Assembly (NCBI GenBank): GCA_948567375.1
Contig: OX419762.1
Coordinates: forward strand, 5,462,001 to 5,526,000
DNA length: 64,000 bases
Source of the DNA: Lunularia cruciata
Lineage: Eukaryota; Streptophyta; Marchantiopsida; Lunulariales; Lunulariaceae
Reading direction: 5' to 3'
Shown here piece after piece: positions 43,421-55,390 of the stretch. Positions within the stretch are counted from its first letter, which is position 1, and every line of letters begins with the position of its first letter. A program made the translations under genes and the position numbers. The notes under the pieces were generated by a model. That model was not told the DNA's origin and did not search any database. It saw only the letters and a program-made list of their open reading frames with translations.

Positions 43421-45129
43421 TGCATTTGCTGCAGATCACACCAACTATCAAACTTCTAGATGAAGTCATCCAACTCAATGGTACCCACTATACCAGAGTA
43501 ACTCCTAGGGCCTTTGGAAGCCCCATAAATATTTTCCATGTCTCACAACATCGGTGCAGATACACCAAGTGCACTCTCAACTGAATCAACTCCTATGTCC
43601 AACTCCAACTTAGAGTCAATCTCCTCCCTCACTAGGACCTAAGATATAAGCTGATACCAAGTACCACTCTGAGTAAACCCATTGCGTATTGCAGGGCTAT
43701 CTCCTCTGGAATCCCCAAAGAACTCCGTCGTGACAAAGTAACTACAATAGCAAGTTGGGACCACAAACTACAACCGCCAGTACCCCACCAAGTGCCGATA
43801 CCAACTAAGCACCATCCACTAATGTAACTTTAACCGAGATAACTACACTAGGGGGAAGTGCAACCTGTAACCTGCCATCACAACATGCACTCTCATGGTC
43901 TACAGGTCATCACTTCCTCCCTCATCGAAGAGAAACAAAAGTAGTCTGACTAGTCATCACTTCAGCCTCACTACCGAGAGCACACTTGAGCACCAACGCT
44001 TAAAAGTCAGGGCACCTCACACAAACGTGGTGCACAAACAGGAAGTAGAGAATGGCAGGGGTCCAATCACAAGAAATCTTAATGAAAACCATACATCTCA
44101 TAAAACAACACTAGGACTAACTCTGCCACCATTTGGCATTTAACATAAGAGAAGTTCGTATCTAAGTTCTAAGCTACCAGGATCACCAAGAATGGAATCA
44201 AACTGCCTCTCCTAGCCAAAGCTACAACTATATAGATAACAATGGCATAGTCACTAGGACAACAAGTGAGGGTGGACCAGTTGGCTAGGGCACCATTCTA
44301 GGAACCAAAGATCTAAGAATCAAACCCTATTGCACACAATCTAGCAAGATGGGCAGATTTTGCCAACCAATAACCAAGATCTACTCTAAACTAGCTAGCC
44401 TCACGCTAGTAAGCTGCCCTTTTGGCCCTTCTAGGCCTTCATAGCCTCTCATAGCCCTATGTCTCAAAGCCTCTAAACGCCCAAATGAGGCCTTTCTTCT
44501 TGCCACTTTGAACCTCCTCCAAAATCTAGCAAAACTCCTCCAAACTAGCAAAAGTCCTCCAACTTGGCAAAAGTCCTCCAAATCTGGCCAAATAGCAAAA
44601 GTCCTCAAAATTTGGCCAAAATCTGACATAAACCCTAAATTTGACTGACCGCCAAATCCCACACTAACTCTTCACTCAAGCCAAATTGAAAATATAGGTT
44701 TCTCTAAATCACAAATTCACAAGAATAACTTCCAAACTCCACCTTCAATTTTAATTTCTGAGACCAACTTGCAATAAATTGGTCCTACCTTCATCTCCTG
44801 AGCTGAAAATCACAACTATTGCTCAAAAATTTGCTTCTTCTTTGCTTAAAAATTGGCCAGTGCTTCCACACACCGTCTACCTTATTGCCAAATTTGCATC
44901 AATTGAACAAGCTTCTACACACTAGGTAAAAAGTGAACTTGAATTGAGCTACCAACGATCCACCGAGCTTGGAGATACCACCAACACCCAAAGTTCATGC
45001 ACATGATTTCCCCTTGACTTCACTTCTTTGATGTAATCAGATTGTTTACCACTCTCAACTCAACTCAACTCATATCAATATTTGATATGTCGCTCCATAA
45101 ACTGCCAACAATTGGGCACTAATTACAAT
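43421..45129 (-). other. F1 leader region
   Basis: 1.7 kb between gag and 5' LTR. The part to about 44250 is repeated in F2 (47830-48700). A tandem ctccaaa...gcaaaagtc motif recurs at 44500-44600 (about four short copies). Near the LTR is a ctcaactcaactcaactcat repeat (about 45055) next to the near-palindrome atatcaatatttgatat. No primer site of the initiator tRNA-Met type was found. Confidence 0.6.
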
Positions 45130-45474
45130 CAAGCCACACCCACTTGAGCATAGAGAATCCAAGTGATGCTTGCCAGCCTCTATCCACCATAGCCAGGAAC
45201 TCGAAGGCTCAACATCAGAGAAGTGAGCTCTCTAATGCTTACTTCAAAAGTATACCTCCTAGACTCAAGCTAGGATTGAAATCCTAATGGTTTCATTGAT
45301 GGCACACTCAATGGTGCAAAGTGGCAGTGGGCCCCACCGTGAAGTCAGTACCCCAAACACAAAATCTGACCATCAAAAAGTAGTCTTTGAGAAACTGCTG
45401 AAATAAGTCTAACTACTATCACTAGAACTCTAGTGTCCGAGCAATCTAGATGCGACACTACAAATGGCGTGACA
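45130..45474 (-). repeat. F1 5' LTR remnant
   Basis: Matches 21280-21639 of the 3' LTR at high similarity. Similarity ends at 45474 with ggcgtgaca, and the sequence beyond is unrelated. Confidence 0.75.
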
Positions 45475-47511
45475 ATGTATATAGGTGATGGAGACTTGAT
45501 GGGAGTGGTTTTTTAAGTCTTAGGAGTCTTGAGTAGGAAGAGAACATCATAGAGTGAGAGTTGTAGTAGAGTGTAAGAGCTTGAGTGTCGGGGGGTGAGT
45601 TTGAACAAGAGATGTTCCATGCTCTTAATCTACCACTCTTAAATCCTTTTCTCATGAAGCTTTAGATTTTGCACCATGATAACTTCTATGCTTGGATGGT
45701 AGCACATTTTTTACTTGCATTCATTTTTTACTCTTCGATGATGAAAACCCCAAATCCTATTTTCCTTGTGCTTACTTATGGAAAATTTTAAGATTTAACC
45801 ATTTATGTGCTTTTTTAGAAGGAATTGGACTCAATTTTGCTCATGCACTTCAAGGTGGAGTTGAGGTGTCCATGTGTCAAAGGAGAAAATGTCTAAGTGA
45901 TAAAAGTGTAAGAAATTGGGTCCCAATATGTGATGTCTAGATTTCTTGATATTTGAGTGCATTAAGGAAGTTCATCTATGCAAAAGAAATCACAATTAAA
46001 GAGAAGAGTAGCCAAGCTATGGTTTGGAAAAAAGAATAAAGAGACATGCACAAATCATAATTTGGATAAGGTCAGTTAAAGAAAAGGAGTCAAAATTATA
46101 TCTAATTCACAAATTGGAAGATATTGAGAATTATATTATAGACTTTTATGATTTATCAATATGATTGAAGCGTTAATAAGATATTGGTTGTATTGAGCTT
46201 AAGACATTTTAATTTTGAGTAAATCTAAAATTTGATATGATCAATTGAATTTGGAGTACATGAAATCAAGGTATTAGGGATTAAATTATGATCAAATTTG
46301 GGATTTTGTTCACTTCTCAGGTTCGGGTTCAAATTAGCATATGAAAATTTCAAGTATTATTGGTGGTTGGATCTTGTAACTCTATACAAGATTTTATATG
46401 AAGTTCTCAAATAGACAATTCAAGTCTTGGATAAGGTAAACTTGGATGTTTAGAGCTCAAAAGATAGCCTAGCTTGAGAATTGATCCATATCTAGAGATT
46501 TGGATGAGGTTTGGATTCAAACATCAAAATTTACAAAAATTAAGCCAAGAACTTACTCAAATATTGTGAAAAGTTAAGTAAGCTCAAGGGTTATAGCTCA
46601 TGAGATCTGGTATAAGAAACTCTATTGGAAATGCTATCAGGAGCTTAGTGGAGCAATTCTATCTCAAACTACAAGTAAAAATCAAATCTGCAATTAGAAG
46701 TTATGATTGAAAGAATTGCAACTTTTTAAAGTATTTCTTACTATTTACATGAGTCCTTGGGCCAAATTGTTTCAAGAATATTATGCAAGAAAGAAAACTT
46801 GAGCCTTTCTTAGAGTTTCAAAGTTAAAGTTCTCAAAATTAGAGTTTTAACTACAAAAATCACATCAAATTAAGACTTTGTGAAGAAACTTATAGTAATA
46901 AAATTTGGTTCACTTTATATCATTGGAAAGCTAATCTCATAGGTTATTGAGTACTAAAACATATAAATTGATGCTAAAGGGAAAAGTTTATCTTCATTTG
47001 ACTCTCATAGAGATTTCCCCATAAAAAAGGTATAAAAATCCAACTCTCAAAAGAAACTCTTGGAGTACAAATGAAAAATAGTTCTTGGATAGAAAAAATG
47101 ATCTTTGAAGCAAATTCTTATCAAAATCATAGAGAGTTGTTAATTTTCTTATGTTTTTCATGCTTGATGTATTCCCATTTAGTTTGGATTGGTGCGTGTG
47201 TGTAGCGCTTAGGTTCCTTCTTTCCAACTATGTTGTGTATTCTACTTGTATCATTGAAAGTGATGACCAATAAACCAAGAATGTGTGTTGAGATGATAGG
47301 TTAGGTTGCTTGTTATTCCTCTACTTGGTATGGAGAACATTGGGACTAATGCTAGAAGGTTCAAGTAGTTGGGAATCTCATGGGCTCAAACTATTAGTGA
47401 AAATTCTACATGCAACTTCCTATCCACCAACTTCATAGCTAGGAACATGGTGTGTTCCACAAGAGAGAGGGGCAATGTATGACACCATTGGAACTCTTAT
47501 GAGCTCTACAA
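45475..47511. other. Unidentified AT-rich sequence
   Basis: 2.0 kb without a recognisable domain, LTR or target duplication. The longest open piece (45692-45940, 82 codons) reads GIGLNFAHALQGGVEV and could be a relic, but I cannot name it. The rest (45950-47480) is AT-rich with no clear coding. It could be the untranslated part of an unknown retroelement. Confidence 0.5.
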
Positions 47512-48730
47512 TGTGTTAGTCCACACTCTTTGGTAGTTTTTCCTCAAGCATTAGAACAACTCTACCATGGGGTTAAACCTCAAAATTGCACTACCTCCTA
47601 CAATAATACTTCTGCTCATAATAGCACCATCTTCAACTAATGCACCTCTATTAGATACATCAATATTACTAGAGCTAGAACTTGTGGATTCTGCCAATCT
47701 ATCTCTAGAAACCAAGCTTGAGGTGATGGAGACATAGTTTGGAGACCAAGATTGTCTCCATAGCTCAATCTCTTCCAAACGTGCTCTCTTGAACTTGTGG
47801 TAGGTGTCCATAGGTGGACCCTCCAAGTGTTAGAACTACCTCTTCTATGCCATGAAGGGTGTGAAAAAATGGGTTCTACATCTGATATAGATCACACCAA
47901 CTATCAAACTCATGGATGACACCATCCAACTCAATGGTATACACTGTAGGAGAGTAGCACTTGGAGCCTTTAGAGATCCAATAAATCTAATCCATATCTC
48001 ACAATAATTGTGTGGACACAAAATATGCACCCTCAACTAGATTAGCTCCCATGTCAAACTACAAATCAGAATCAATCTCCTCTTTCATTGGGACCTAAAT
48101 ATAATCTAATATTGAGTGTCACTTTATGTAAACGGATTATGTATCATAGCAAAATCCCCTCTAGAATTCCCAAAGAACTTTTTTGTGAAAATGTACCCCA
48201 AACCATAATTATAACCACCAAGTATAAACATTACCAAGCAAACAATGTCCACTAGTGATGCCTAAGTACCTCTAATGTTTTTAAATGTACTAAGAGCAAA
48301 GATGACTTGTAACTTGTTATCATAACATGCATTTACATTTTTTAATTCATCACTTCTTGCCCCATAGAGAAAACATAGGTAGTTGATTGGTCATCATTCC
48401 AACCTCACTACCAAGAGTTCACCAAAGTGCTAATGCTCCAAATTTCAAGGAACCTTATACAAATATGGTGTACAAATAGGAAACATAGAATGGAGAATAA
48501 TCACAAGAAGTCCAAATGGTAACCCTCCATCTCATAAATCCAATTGGATTGAATCGATAACCATTTGGCATTTCACATAATTATAGTATATATCTACTCT
48601 TATACTACCAAGATCACCAAGGAGAAGATCAACTATAATAAAGATCAACTATAAGATCAACTATAACCTTCTAGCCAAAGCTACATTAGTATAAATATGA
48701 GTCTACCAATATTTAGAATAACATGGCAAG
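47512..48730 (-). mobile_element. F2: gag and leader fragment of a family F element
   Basis: Minus strand, aligning with F1 39265-39363 and then 43149-44250 without the D2 guest, so it shows the empty site of D2. Contains RLEEIELWRQSWSPNYVSIT. Cut off at both ends. More decayed than F1. Confidence 0.8.
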
Positions 48731-49766
48731 GTAGGCAAGATGGGAGAACTATAATAAAGATCTACAAAAAATGCAAGTGTAGGTACAAGTCTTCAATCTT
48801 GAAATAAGTACTAAAGTGCAAAATACAACAAATAGCTTTGTGCCTAAGACTAGGAAGTGACAGCACTAAAGACAAAGTTGGAGCAAGCATAGGTCAAGAT
48901 TGCTTTTCACAAAACCATGCATGGGAACTACAAGGAGCTTGCCAAATTTTATACTGGAGTTAACAAAGCAAGTTGATCAATAAGAGGGAACAAAATAACA
49001 TATGCACGTACGGATACAACAAGAGCTAGAAGGAGAGATTCATGGCATGTTTATGAACCTGGAGGAGGAATATGCTTGAGTGCCCATAAAAATGGAAGCT
49101 ATGGGAAATCAAATGATCAAGCACAAGGAGAAACTAGCAAAGATACCTTTTCATCAAGTCAAATTGCATGAACTAAAGACACAAATTCATGCATTGGAGA
49201 GAAAGGTATGCACCAACAAACAACTAGTTGCATATTTGCTTGTCTTAAGGAGTATACAAGATAGTTCAAAGATATGCTAAAGATGATGCTTCTCAAGTTC
49301 ATGGATTACAATGAACAAGTTGAATTGCTCCTACGGATGGATAAAGGTGAAAGAAGTACTTCAAAGTAGTGTATAGATTTATGAGATCACAAATTGTAAA
49401 ATAGTCCTAGTTTAGGACAATCATTGCCTTTGTAGAACAAGAAAATAAATCTTTCAAGCCAAAGATCTTTGTGATTATAGATTATAGATTCATGATATCT
49501 TTTTGTGAACAGTCAACTTTGTAATTGAAGACCTTCATTATCAATAGCCAAAAGAAATGTTAGAAGTGAAAGATAAAATTGAGGAGCTAATCTAGCATTG
49601 CCACCTAGGCAACTCTTTATTAAGCTAGATTAGTGTAAGATAAAATAAATAGATAAGATAAGCAATGAATGATGCATTGTACATAGGAGATTTTTGGTAA
49701 ATCATAGCTATTTGATTCCTCTACATGAGAGTGGGAAAAGTACAAAAGACTTTGGCCCAATGTAAA
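48731..49766 (+). other. Unidentified sequence with a coiled-coil-like remnant
   Basis: An open piece at 49080-49280 reads VKLHELKTQIHALERKV and NKQLVAYLLVLRSIQDSS, helical and coiled-coil-like, on the + strand. The sequence before it (48990-49078) reads ELEGEIHGMFMNLEEEYA. This looks like a decayed gene, family unknown. It continues after D4 (53465-53865), where nothing is recognisable. Confidence 0.4.
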
Positions 49767-52700
49767 TGTGGTACCCATATTTTTTTGTTTTTCTATGGTT
49801 AGTCGTGTTTAAGAGACAAAGTAAGCACAAAAGTCAAATTGTGGACAAAGAATGGACGGAAGTAACTTCGGAGGACATTCGAAGAAGATGACATCGGATT
49901 TGATGATGGAGGTACTCGGAAGAGGAGTACGCCAAAAAAAGTCCAAAGATCACCATCTTTGGGTTGGAAGACGCAAGAGAAACAAAGACCATTTAACAAC
50001 CTTTGTACGTGGCAAGAAATTACATTTCAAGAAACGACAGGGGCAGAAGAAGCATGTCTTGACAGTGACCGGGATTTGCACGCAGAAGAGAGAAATTCGC
50101 AGCTGAAATCGACTGAAGAATGACTATGATTTGGGGTAATATAAAATTGCGACTGCGTAGGGAAAAGTTGAATGCTCCAAGTAAATTTCCAATTCCTTTG
50201 AGTAGTCGTCCTGCAGTAATGCGTGTCGGGAAGCCCATCGAGAGTGAGATTTTCCAAAACCCTGAGGGAGTTAGAGTGTCGCCTCCAGGAGAGGGTCTCA
50301 TCTTCCAACATCGTAGAACGAGAGAACAGATCATGGCAAAGAAGGTGGCCAATGCGCTGGCGGTGAGAGGTTTTGCAAACCGAAAGGTAGATGTAGTAGC
50401 TAGAATCAAAGTCTTGATTAGACTTTGTATTACCTTTTTAGCATGGAACTGGAATTTCAGTTTCACAAGAGTGATGGCAGAGATCGCTGCCAATAATTGT
50501 GAGGAAGGTCCCGAGGTAGAAGGGAAGAGAGGCAATCCGGCTTGATGGACTGAGTTGGATTGGAAGTTAGTATTAGGGAGAGAAGTAGGAGAGCCAATGG
50601 GGATCACCTTCTATTGGAAGTGTGATGCTGCAGAGGAGACGGCGGAGATTTGCAATTTGTTTTTTGCTTCAAGAACTACGAATGGCTACAAGGTGGAGTC
50701 CTATTGGGATCCGATCCAAAGAAGCATCATGGGGGCAATGATGGCCATGTTCAAGCCAGACCAAACCACCTACGTAAACATGCAGCACGTTGTCTTCTTC
50801 CATCAGATGTTTGCAGGAGTTCCAGTGAATTGGGCGAAGTGCTTTCACCACCGAATGAGGTAGATGGTGGTTAATTGGCGAACGGGCTCGCCACCACATT
50901 ACTTTGCACCATTCGTAGCCCACTTCTACTTTGGACTGAACTTGCTGACCAAAGAAGAGCGTCATCATATGGGGTCTCACATGCATCCTGATTTACGATG
51001 AGAAGCAGATGAGGACAAGCGCCAGTATATGTTGCATCTTTGAGCAAATGATGAACACTTTGCGAAGACCGGACAGTGGAAAGTCAAAGAAATTACCAAT
51101 CTGAAGACGAAGAAATGTGGCAAACCCAAAGAAGCAAGGTCGCCTCCCATGCAAATGAAGACTCGGCGGCTGATGTTGAAGACTACAAAGATCATAAAAG
51201 AGGCATCATCAGGATCGGAGTCTGGGGAAGAGACTGAGTTGCAAGAGGAGGAATCGGAAGAAGAGGAGCTCACATTAAAAAGTGAGGAGTCTGGGAGTGA
51301 TAGCAATGGGGAGCCAGAGGTCTAGCAATCGGTGGCAGTAAGTGAGGCTTGTCAGGCGATGGTGGTGAATAAGCCAAGACTAGAAGAGAAAGAAGAGAAT
51401 CCCGTGGGGCCGAGTTTAAGAGGCCAAGACGAAGAAAGTGCCGAAACAATGAAGATACAAAGATCACGACTTTGGATGAAGGAGCCGATGACGGAGAAGA
51501 AGACTCTAGACGAAGATGGTGATGAAGAGGAAGAAAACTTTGGTGGGATATCATATCTGACAAAGGTGGTCACACCACTGCTGGAGCTGTTGAAGGAGCA
51601 TCAGAGAGTAATTCCTTGAGATCGTAGGAAGGGGATGAACAAATTGCAGATGGTGAAGTATCTGTTGAGTGAAGTGAAGGAGTTGTAGGAGCAACAAGTC
51701 CAAAGAAGTGAGGAAGTGGAAGGACTTCGGAGGGAGGAAGGCTTGATGAAGAAAACTCTGACCATGCTACAAGAAAGCTGCAAAGCAAAAGAAAAGGAAT
51801 TGCAAAGGTGAGCCAGAGAATTCACGGAATAGGCGATGTGGCTCAACAAAATGAAAGAAGAAGTAAGTGATGTGCGCATCGAGAACATTCATTTGAAGGT
51901 GATGACCATCGTAATGGAGCAAGAGTTGGACAGTTTAAAGAAGAGTGCAGCAACAAAAGATCAAGCATGGCAGAGAGAATTGGCAGCCAAGCAAGAAGAA
52001 GAAGAGCGATTGCAAGAACTTATCAAGAGCGCGGAACAGCATAGCATGCAATATGCGGAGGAGAAGAAGATGCTCACTGTAGAATACAAAGACGAGTTGA
52101 AGATGTATTGTGAAGAGTTGAAGGTAGAGCGCTCTTGAGGATATGCATCGGAGTCAATAGGGTAAGTTGCAGGAAAGTTAAGAGCAATCTTAAGCACGGA
52201 GGCTGAAGGGAGATTGGAGGAAGCTCGCCTACATGAGTTGAAGCTACTTGTGTAGGAAACTCGGAAGAGGAAAGCCAAGGATGTGGACATGAACACCTTA
52301 TTGATTTGATTGAGGGAACGTGTAGATAGGAAGATGTTAGATGTAGAGAACATGTTAGTCTTAGACTAGATTTAGTCAATTCCGAGTTAGAAAAGATTCG
52401 GAATAGTGTGACAATGGAAAAGAAACCCGATGTCAAAGAAGTAGGAATTCAAGTGTCATCGGACTTGATAATTGACACATTAGAGAAGAGTGGGTCAGGA
52501 GATAGAGAGCAAGATAAGTCACTCATGAGCTCAATTGTAGTTCCTAGTGTAGAAGTTGTAGAATTAGTGAAGGAATTAGTAGAATCAGCTATACCCAAAG
52601 AAGGCAAAGTAGTAGGAAGATCATCGGGTTTGGAAGCCAATGATGAGGTAGACATTGGATCGGGGTAAGTATAAATTTTGAGATAGGAAGAGACAGATAT

Positions 52701-53464
52701 GAAAAGATAGACTATCACTTGGGATCTATAGGTAGGAAGAGATGTTAGGAAGCGGTGCATAGGTAGGCAAATCTGCCATTTGCTTCAGTATTTAAGGGGA
52801 GCATTTGCAGTATGATGTTATTCAATATTCATATTTCTGAAGATAGAGAAAGCAAAGTGTTGTTCTCAGTACTTGTCGCTTAAGCTTAATTCCAATTGTC
52901 AATTTCATGTTTGTGTTTGTGAGTGTGTGTAGAATTCCAAAGAGCAAGTCAGTGTGTCTGTGGATGTTGGAATCTACAGCCTTGATCTTCATTCTGTATG
53001 TTTGATCCTGAGTGAAGTGCATTGGAGCAATGCCTTGACAGATCTGAGAGGAATTGTAGTGTTGTAGTATTTTGCATTTGTGAGTGCAGCACAAAGTTGA
53101 TGTGAAGCAATTTCAATCGAGGAAGTTGTGCCTTTAGTGGAGGGGTGGAACACAATTCTGAGGCAAAATCAATCTTTGCAGTGAAGTGCCGTCTTCGGGA
53201 GAATCTGAATCATCACACTCAAGAGTTGTTTGGACAGAATTTGCTATGATGTGATTATGTGTGTATTTGTGACAAGGTATCAAAATTGTGAGCTTGTTAC
53301 TCTCTTTTGTGGGTAGTTTCTACCTGAGAGATTAAAGAAGAAACCAAGAAGAACTGCAATTGTGACTGTTGACTTTGTATTTGACCAATTCTGAATTGTA
53401 TCTCTACGGGAACGAACTTTACTTTACTGATTACCGCAAAAGTGATATTTGCCGGGTTGTCACA
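49767..53464 (+). mobile_element. D4: full-length family D unit
   Basis: 3698 bp, TGTGGTACCCATA...GGGTTGTCACA, with a perfect duplication gtaaa (49762-49766, 53465-53469). Same order of parts as D2 (D gene 50120-52668, TATTTAAG at 52789-52796, 3' part). Its similarity to D2 is moderate: clear in the protein blocks and 3' part, weak in the lead. So the family has several lineages. Ends look whole; the gene has several breaks. Confidence 0.92.
50120..52668 (+). pseudogene. D gene in D4
   Basis: Blocks match D2: ARIKVLIRLCITFLAWNWN (near 50398-50455), EVEGKRGNPA, FHQMFAGVPVNWAKCF (50800-50846), then a Lys-rich part, an acidic part (51200-51320), a coiled coil (about 51640-52135) and the end TLEKSGSGDREQDK (52477-52520) with EVDIGSG. 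D4 has an N-terminal stretch (GKPIESEIFQNPEGVRVSPP) not seen in D2. Tentatively a Transposase_32-like protein with a coiled coil; function unknown. Degraded. Confidence 0.75.
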
Positions 53465-53865
53465 GTAAACCACATTCATTCAATTGTTTATTCAATTAGT
53501 AAATTCTTGGCAAACAAATTTTGTACTTAAGGACCTTATGATCTTTTGTGTATATTTTCTATATTGAGTGATGAGTTATTTGCTTGGTTGAGTAGTGGTG
53601 AGGAACTTGAAGTAAGAACATAAGTGCTAGAGTGAGTAGAATCATTTGCAATTTTTTGGAGTTGGACCTCTAGGGTTCTAAAGAGTCAAGGTGATGCAAT
53701 GAGTGGCTAACAAAGACCAAGGACATCATGAAGTACCATAGTAACAAAAAGGTAAGCAATACAATCAATGAATTACTCCTTTAGGATTACACCTTCTATG
53801 AAATATGTATTTGTGATGGTTGTAGTCATCAAAGTAATTAGACCTTTGGTTGAAACTACTCAAGT
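53465..53865. other. Continuation of the unidentified D4 host sequence
   Basis: About 400 bp with no recognisable feature. Starts with the gtaaa duplication and ends at the B5 LTR. Confidence 0.4.
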
Positions 53866-54300
53866 TGTAACAATATGGAGTAAGAAGATGAGTTAGTAGA
53901 GGCTAACAAGTCAGCACATATGCCAAAGTAACAAAGCAATCTAAGAATGTTCTAAAAATACCTAGGAAACTTCATGGTACATTCCATGTATTGAGTAATA
54001 TGTATGCCAAGTACTTAGCTTTGAAAAGGAAGCTTCTTGGCTAGCTTAGCCTGCATCCCAAGTAGGTGGCTCTTAGGAGAAAGCTTCTTTGGAAGCTTGT
54101 CAATTGGCTTACCTTGCTCTCCAAGAAGGCGGCTTCTAGTAGGAAGCTTCTTTTGAACTTCTCAAGAGCATTGTAAGTTTCTTATAAATACTAAAGTCCA
54201 AAACTCATGCTAGGCATTTGGAGTTTCACTCATTCAAGAGTCCCAATGTGATCTTCTAGTAAGTCTTCCATTATCCTCTTTCTTTCCTTAGTCTTTTACA
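53866..54300 (+). repeat. B5 5' LTR
   Basis: 435 bp with AAGCTTC-rich modules (54030-54160), TATA-like cttataaatac near 54180 and a Met-type primer site directly after. Confidence 0.9.
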
Positions 54301-55390
54301 TTGGTATTAGAGAAAGAATGAGATGGACAGAATTTATAGACCACCAATTCTATTTTTCCCAAACCATTGGGATTTTTGTGTCCATGTACTACCTAAGTAT
54401 CATTTCACATTTTGGGTAAAATTTCCTGAATACAATCACCTTGTTCAATGAACCATTGATACTTCATATTATAACTTACAAAGAGTGATGGACATGTTGC
54501 ATTTACATGCTAACTTAGATAAATTTAGGTAGTTTGATAGAGTAGTAGTAGCCATGGTGGTGATGCTTGAAGTCATCATTGTTATCATTGCTATGTAACA
54601 ACAATTTGAGCACCTCACTTGATTTTTAGAAGAGAGAGATCATTAGCAAGAAGAACAGGTAAAGAGAGCATCATTTTGAGAAGGAGGAGAGCAAATCTAA
54701 TTTTCAAAGCCTAAGGTATTTGAAGGCAATAATCTCTTGGGTGCAATGGGGAAAATTTTTGTTTGATTGTGAATATCATTTTGAAGCTACAAATCTTTAA
54801 GATGAATGGAGGTAGATTTTTTTGGCTTCAAGCTAATTGGATGAAGTGGCAAAAGTATGATGGAAATTTCAAGTGGAGCAAGTTCAATTGCAATTTGTTA
54901 CACCAATCTCAACATAAGAAGAATTCAACGGCACAATAATTAGGAGATTCCAAGCTGTAAATGTTGCACAAGTCTCACAAGATAGATTTGCAAAATTGAA
55001 ATAGATTGGTTCCTTAAAGAGCTACATCACTCAATTCTATACACCATAATGCAAATTCTAGAGATACTAGAAGAAGAATCTTTAGAATTTTGAAGGCCTT
55101 GGAATTACGCACCAAATTGAAGGTAATCATGCAAGAGCCTAAACACTTTGGAGGAAACCATGTAGTTCATGGAGCACTTTGAATCCTTGTTGCCACAACT
55201 TGGTCTTGACCTTCACCTTCATAAAACCTGCCAACACACTATATATGGGTGGAGGAGCCAGCACTAATGGAGATTGATATCATACAACAAAGACCACTTT
55301 ACACTACAACAAGGTGAGACTATTGCCATGGGGCAAAAAAGGTTTGATATGTTATTATAAGCTATGGGATAGTAAAAGATATGGAAACAA
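53866..55390 (+). mobile_element. B5: 5' LTR and gag part of a family B element
   Basis: Plus strand. LTR 53866-54300 (TGTAACAATATGG...GTCTTTTACA), primer site 54302-54313, then gag aligning with B-main 36440-37540 up to the zinc-knuckle region near 55340-55390 (IIQQRPL precedes it). Protease and everything after are absent. Degraded. Confidence 0.85.

Larger units (their letters stand above)
21272..45474 (-). mobile_element. F1: Ty3/gypsy element with a DNA-methyltransferase domain
   Basis: Minus-strand fossil, about 9.7 kb without guests. Reading leftwards on minus: 5' LTR remnant 45130-45474, long leader, gag (43400 to 37946 around D2), protease 27541-27741, methyltransferase 26040-27278, RT 24500-25610, RNase H 24223-24486, integrase 22249-24200, possible PHD-like tail 21928-22100, 3' LTR 21272 to about 21752. 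Guests are C1 (22576-23265), B-main (27883-37945) and D2 (39364-43148). End flanks do not match (aagaa against atgta), and the outer edge of the 5' LTR looks cut off. Broken, with many breaks. Confidence 0.88.
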
